Positions 33,439 through 36,085 of a stretch of 36,085 nt of DNA are shown here, piece by piece. Position 1 is the first letter of the stretch, and the number at the start of each line of letters is the position of its first letter. This DNA comes from Phycisphaera sp. Its GTDB lineage: Bacteria; Planctomycetota; Phycisphaerae; Phycisphaerales; Phycisphaeraceae. The position numbers and the translations under genes are program-made. Location: the NCBI GenBank assembly GCA_016125215.1, contig WGMF01000047.1, forward strand, positions 1 through 36,085, in the 5' to 3' direction. The notes beneath the pieces were generated by a model. It saw nothing but the letters and a program-made list of their open reading frames with translations, had not been told where the DNA came from and did no database searches.

Positions 33439-34869
33439 ATGAGTGAGAATACCTATGACATGATCGTGATTGGTGGCGGGCCGGCGGGGTATGTGGGGGC
33501 GATCCGCGCAGCTCAATTGGGCATGAAGACCGCGTGCGTCGAGCGCGACCTGCTCGGGGGCGTCTGCCTCAACTGGGGCTGCATCCCGACCAAGGCGTTG
33601 CTCGCCGGGGCCGAGTTCTATTCCAGACTCAAGAACGAGGCCTCCGAGTGGGGCATCCTGGCAGACAACGTGCGTCACGACTGGTCGAAGGTCATCGCGC
33701 GGTCGCGCGGCGTGGCGGGCACGCTCAACCGCGGCATCGGTTCGCTCTTCAAGAAGAACAAAGTTGCCCACATTGCCGGCAGCGCGAAGATTGTTGCCGC
33801 TGGAAAGGTCGAAGTCACCGACAAGGACGGCAAGACAGAAACGTTGACTTGTAAACACATCGTCATCGCCACCGGGGCCGGCCCGCGCGCGCTTCCGGGG
33901 GCGGGGTTCGATGGTGAGCGGATTATCAACTACAAGGAAGCGATGTCGCTGCCCGCGCAGCCGAAGGAACTGATCGTCATCGGTGCCGGGCCGATCGGGA
34001 TGGAGTTTGCCTATTTCTACAACGCCTTCGGCACGAAGGTCACGGTCATCGAGATGCTCGACAACGTCCTGCCCAACGAGGACCAGGATGTGTCGAAAGT
34101 TGTTGCGCGGTCGTTCAAGAAACAGGGCGTCGAGTGTATGACATCCACCAAGACACTTGCCGTCCGGAAAACTTCCGGGGGGGGCGTGGAGGTGGATATC
34201 GCACCCGTCAGCGACGAATCGAAAAAGACCACGCTCAAGGCCGACAAGGTGCTCGTGGCCATCGGTGTTGCGGGCAAGTTCGACGGCCTGTTCGATGAGA
34301 AACAGTTGCCCATTGCCATCGAAAAGCACCACATCAAGGTCGACAAGTCGAACTATCAGACAAGCGTCAAAGGGGTCTACGCCGTAGGCGACGTGATCGG
34401 CCCGCCGTGGCTGGCGCACGTGGCCAGCGAGGAAGCGATCGTTTGCGTTGAAAAGATCGCCGGCCTCCACACGCACCCGGTCGATTATTCCTCGATCCCC
34501 GGCTGCACGTATTGCCTCCCGCAGGTCGCGTCGCTGGGCATGACCGAGCAGATGTGCAAGGCTCAGGGCCTGCAGCCGGGTGTCGGCTACAAGGTCGGCA
34601 AGTTCCCCTTCCAGGCCTCCGGCAAGGCGCAGGCGCTCGGCTCGACCGAGGGCTTTATCAAGATCATCTCCGACCCCAAGCACGGCGAGATCCTGGGCGT
34701 CCACATGGTCGGCGAGAGCGTGACGGAACTCCTGGCTGAGATGGGTCTGGCCAAACGCCTCGAAGCGACGACCGACGAACTCATTGCCACGATGCACGCC
34801 CACCCGACGCTGAGTGAAGCGGTGCACGAAGCGGCGCTCGGCGCCGAGGGCCGCATGATCCACGCGTGA
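33439..34869 (+). CDS. lpdA: dihydrolipoyl dehydrogenase
   Basis: The FAD-dependent E3 subunit of pyruvate/2-oxoglutarate dehydrogenase and glycine-cleavage complexes; it reoxidises dihydrolipoyl groups with NAD in the cytoplasm. The 476-residue length is standard. Motifs: FAD-binding GGGPAGYVGA (12-21), the redox disulfide GVCLNWGCIP (C43, C48), NAD-binding VIGAGPIGMEFA, the second FAD motif GVYAVGDVIG, and the C-terminal catalytic dyad in HAHPTLSE (about H455, E460). No other complex subunits are in the window, so it cannot be assigned to one complex. It is divergent from the methylase gene. Confidence 0.95.
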   Translation: MSENTYDMIVIGGGPAGYVGAIRAAQLGMKTACVERDLLGGVCLNWGCIPTKALLAGAEFYSRLKNEASEWGILADNVRHDWSKVIARSRGVAGTLNRGIGSLFKKNKVAHIAGSAKIVAAGKVEVTDKDGKTETLTCKHIVIATGAGPRALPGAGFDGERIINYKEAMSLPAQPKELIVIGAGPIGMEFAYFYNAFGTKVTVIEMLDNVLPNEDQDVSKVVARSFKKQGVECMTSTKTLAVRKTSGGGVEVDIAPVSDESKKTTLKADKVLVAIGVAGKFDGLFDEKQLPIAIEKHHIKVDKSNYQTSVKGVYAVGDVIGPPWLAHVASEEAIVCVEKIAGLHTHPVDYSSIPGCTYCLPQVASLGMTEQMCKAQGLQPGVGYKVGKFPFQASGKAQALGSTEGFIKIISDPKHGEILGVHMVGESVTELLAEMGLAKRLEATTDELIATMHAHPTLSEAVHEAALGAEGRMIHA

Positions 34870-34873
34870 GGCT

Positions 34874-34907
34874 CGGGGTGTTGATTGCTTTAAGGCGCTC
34901 AACCCCG
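34874..34907. terminator. weak hairpin between lpdA and the PEP-CTERM gene
   Basis: CGGGG...TTGA pairs with TCAACCCCG across a ~14-base loop, with a two-base bulge, and TTT follows on the plus strand. It lies between two convergent genes, so it may end lpdA transcription. Confidence 0.3.
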
Positions 34908-34953
34908 TTTGCAACGCGCGTCAGACCATGCGGCCTCGGGCAACCGGATTTTT

Positions 34954-35931
34954 TCAGCGACTACGCCGACGGGCCATTGTCACACAGCCCATCAATGCGC
35001 CCAGCAACACGCATGTGGCCGGTTCGGGGATCGCCGCGGCGAAATTAAACGCCACGTTTTGATTGCCCAGGTAATCGCCCACCAGGCTGGGATCGTATGC
35101 GTCGCTCAGAGCCTCGTGGTTTTCCGGGTCGTATTCCCCGATGTAATTGTAAAACTCGTAACAGCGGGTGATCGATTCATTGCCCGCGGCGACGTCACCC
35201 TCATCCATCTTCTCCTGGCGGTCGGGGTTGGCCGGGTCGTCCTGGAGCAGGATCCATTCGATCTCGGTTTCTGTTTCGGGGGGCACGACGGCATTGCCCA
35301 GCACCAGATCATCCAGTTCAACCGGCCCGGCGTTTTCCACCACCGTGATGAACACCTTTGCCCAGATCGCGTCGGCAAGCTGTTGACCCACTTCGGGGGG
35401 CGGGGCTTGAATCACAGCCTGCACCGCCAGCGGGTTCACGGGGTTGGCCGCGGCGACTTGCTTCAGCACAGGCGCGGGGATTTTCACGCTGGACCCGGCT
35501 TTGACCAGCGTACCGCCGCCACCGTCGAGCAACCAGGTATAGACCGTGTTACTGGGGTTGATGCTCAGGGCCACACCGAAGTGGTCGCCGGGGATGTTTC
35601 CCGGATAGCCCGGCGTAGCGCCGTTGAACAGTGAGTGGCCGCCCGTCGGTGAGTACGTGCCCGAGACGGTGCCCGCGGCCCACGCCCCGTTGTTGTATGT
35701 GCTTTCATACCGCACAAAGGTGTTGGTGCCGTCGGTCGTGATCGTGGGCGTGCCATACCGGTTGTAGGGTGCGCCGAATGTGGAATACACATCAGAAGGC
35801 GAGCAGTTGTCCAGCTCGATCTCAAAACCGTGTGCTTCCTGGCCCGTATCGTTGATGCAGTCAAAGTTACTCAGAGACCCATACATGAGCGTAGCCCACG
35901 CCGTATGGCAGCACACCACCGACAGCGTCAC
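34954..35931 (-). CDS. PEP-CTERM sorted surface protein, 5' end cut by an IS element
   Basis: An exported protein with the C-terminal exosortase signal: AAIPEPATCVLL (PEP at about residues 302-304), a hydrophobic stretch, then MARRRSR. The exosortase would cleave here and anchor or release the protein at the cell surface. The body is beta-rich, with DVYSTFGAPYNRYGTPTI and a possible choice-of-anchor-like region; its function is unknown. The only start in frame is GTG 35931, which leaves a signal peptide with no basic N-region. The hydrophobic coding continues upstream (SIIALV) to the stop codon of an IS630-like transposase in the same frame. I infer that the true start and N-region were removed by the insertion, so expression is doubtful. 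Confidence 0.8.
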   Translation of the reverse strand: MTLSVVCCHTAWATLMYGSLSNFDCINDTGQEAHGFEIELDNCSPSDVYSTFGAPYNRYGTPTITTDGTNTFVRYESTYNNGAWAAGTVSGTYSPTGGHSLFNGATPGYPGNIPGDHFGVALSINPSNTVYTWLLDGGGGTLVKAGSSVKIPAPVLKQVAAANPVNPLAVQAVIQAPPPEVGQQLADAIWAKVFITVVENAGPVELDDLVLGNAVVPPETETEIEWILLQDDPANPDRQEKMDEGDVAAGNESITRCYEFYNYIGEYDPENHEALSDAYDPSLVGDYLGNQNVAFNFAAAIPEPATCVLLGALMGCVTMARRRSR

Positions 35932-35955
35932 GACAAGCGCGATGATAGAGCAAAC

Positions 35956-36084
35956 CTATTCCGTTTGTAGCGTGTACCCACAGTGTCGGTAGCAGTGTGC
36001 GGCGTCGTTGGAGGTCACTTGATCGAGCACGGATTGCATTGCTTCCCACAAGGCCTGTCGGGTGCGGCAGGCCAACGACCGCAG
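35956..36084 (-). mobile_element. IS630-like transposase, C-terminal fragment at window edge
   Basis: Forty-two codons are open from the window edge to TAG (35956-35958). They read LRSLACRTRQALWEAM, then a helix, and end in DAAHCYRHCGYTLQTE. Known family: IS630 (DDE) transposases end with a helix of the form K-x-x-LR-x-x-x-x-R-T-x-x-x-L and a terminal hydrophobic-x-x-x-GY element, which this fits. The catalytic residues lie outside the window. Its stop is in frame with the signal-peptide codons of the PEP-CTERM gene downstream. The terminal inverted repeat cannot be defined from one end. Confidence 0.72.
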
Positions 36085-36085
36085 C

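Noticed and set aside
33424-34914. 496-codon minus-strand ORF opposite lpdA
   Set aside because: It is a shadow of an unmistakable dihydrolipoyl dehydrogenase gene.
34909-35634. 241-codon plus-strand ORF opposite the PEP-CTERM gene
   Set aside because: The opposite strand carries the PEP-CTERM sorting signal in frame with a secreted-type body, so this frame is a shadow.

Overview
This is a GC-rich bacterial window, most likely from a planctomycete of the class Phycisphaerae. The taxonomy is inferred from gene content and style (a PEP-CTERM surface protein, dense GC-rich coding, a GlmU-like sugar nucleotidyltransferase, many palindromic intergenic repeats); no rRNA or tRNA gene is present to confirm it. 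Both ends lie inside transposase genes: an ISAzo13-like start at the left edge and an IS630-like C-terminus at the right edge. The window therefore looks like a complete assembly contig bounded by insertion sequences, each of which damages a neighbouring secreted-protein gene.

Layout. 0-0.9 kb: an IS fragment and a secreted protein gene truncated by it. 0.9-4.2 kb (minus strand): serA (serine biosynthesis) and hemL (tetrapyrrole biosynthesis), separated by repeats. 4.2-5.1 kb: repeat-rich intergenic DNA and an unrecognised 158-residue protein. 5.3-24.2 kb: a large cell-surface polysaccharide region with eight recognisable glycosyltransferases, a ninth glycosyltransferase-like protein, an O-antigen-ligase/polymerase-like membrane protein, an ABC exporter of the Wzm/Wzt type with a carbohydrate-binding C-terminal domain, and two tandem polysaccharide pyruvyl transferase family genes. 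A class C penicillin-binding protein (dacB) sits inside it. The plus-strand run from Wzm to the last GT2 (14.8-24.2 kb) is tightly packed, with stop/start overlaps, and looks like one operon.

24.1-29.7 kb: a DoxX-like membrane protein, mutM, dnaA, a GlmU-like nucleotidyltransferase/acyltransferase and a cytidylate-kinase-like protein. The mutM-dnaA gap holds an AT-rich patch, three copies of a 9-mer and weak DnaA-box-like sites, so it is a tentative origin candidate. 29.7-31.4 kb: a membrane-anchored unknown and purU. 31.4-33.3 kb: a type II restriction-modification pair (Dam-class adenine methylase plus a SacI-family-like endonuclease) that looks less GC-rich than its surroundings and was probably acquired. 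33.4-34.9 kb: dihydrolipoyl dehydrogenase. 35-36.1 kb: a PEP-CTERM protein whose signal peptide is cut by the right-hand IS element.

How the genes fit together: the glycosyltransferases would build a glycan on a lipid carrier, the pyruvyl transferases may decorate it, Wzm/Wzt would export it after recognising its finished end, and the ligase-like protein could attach it to an acceptor. The PEP-CTERM protein belongs to a sorting system often linked to such glycan loci, but no exosortase is visible here. The intergenic DNA holds several families of inverted repeats: CACAGAG arms, CTTG-loop hairpins and a nested palindromic element.
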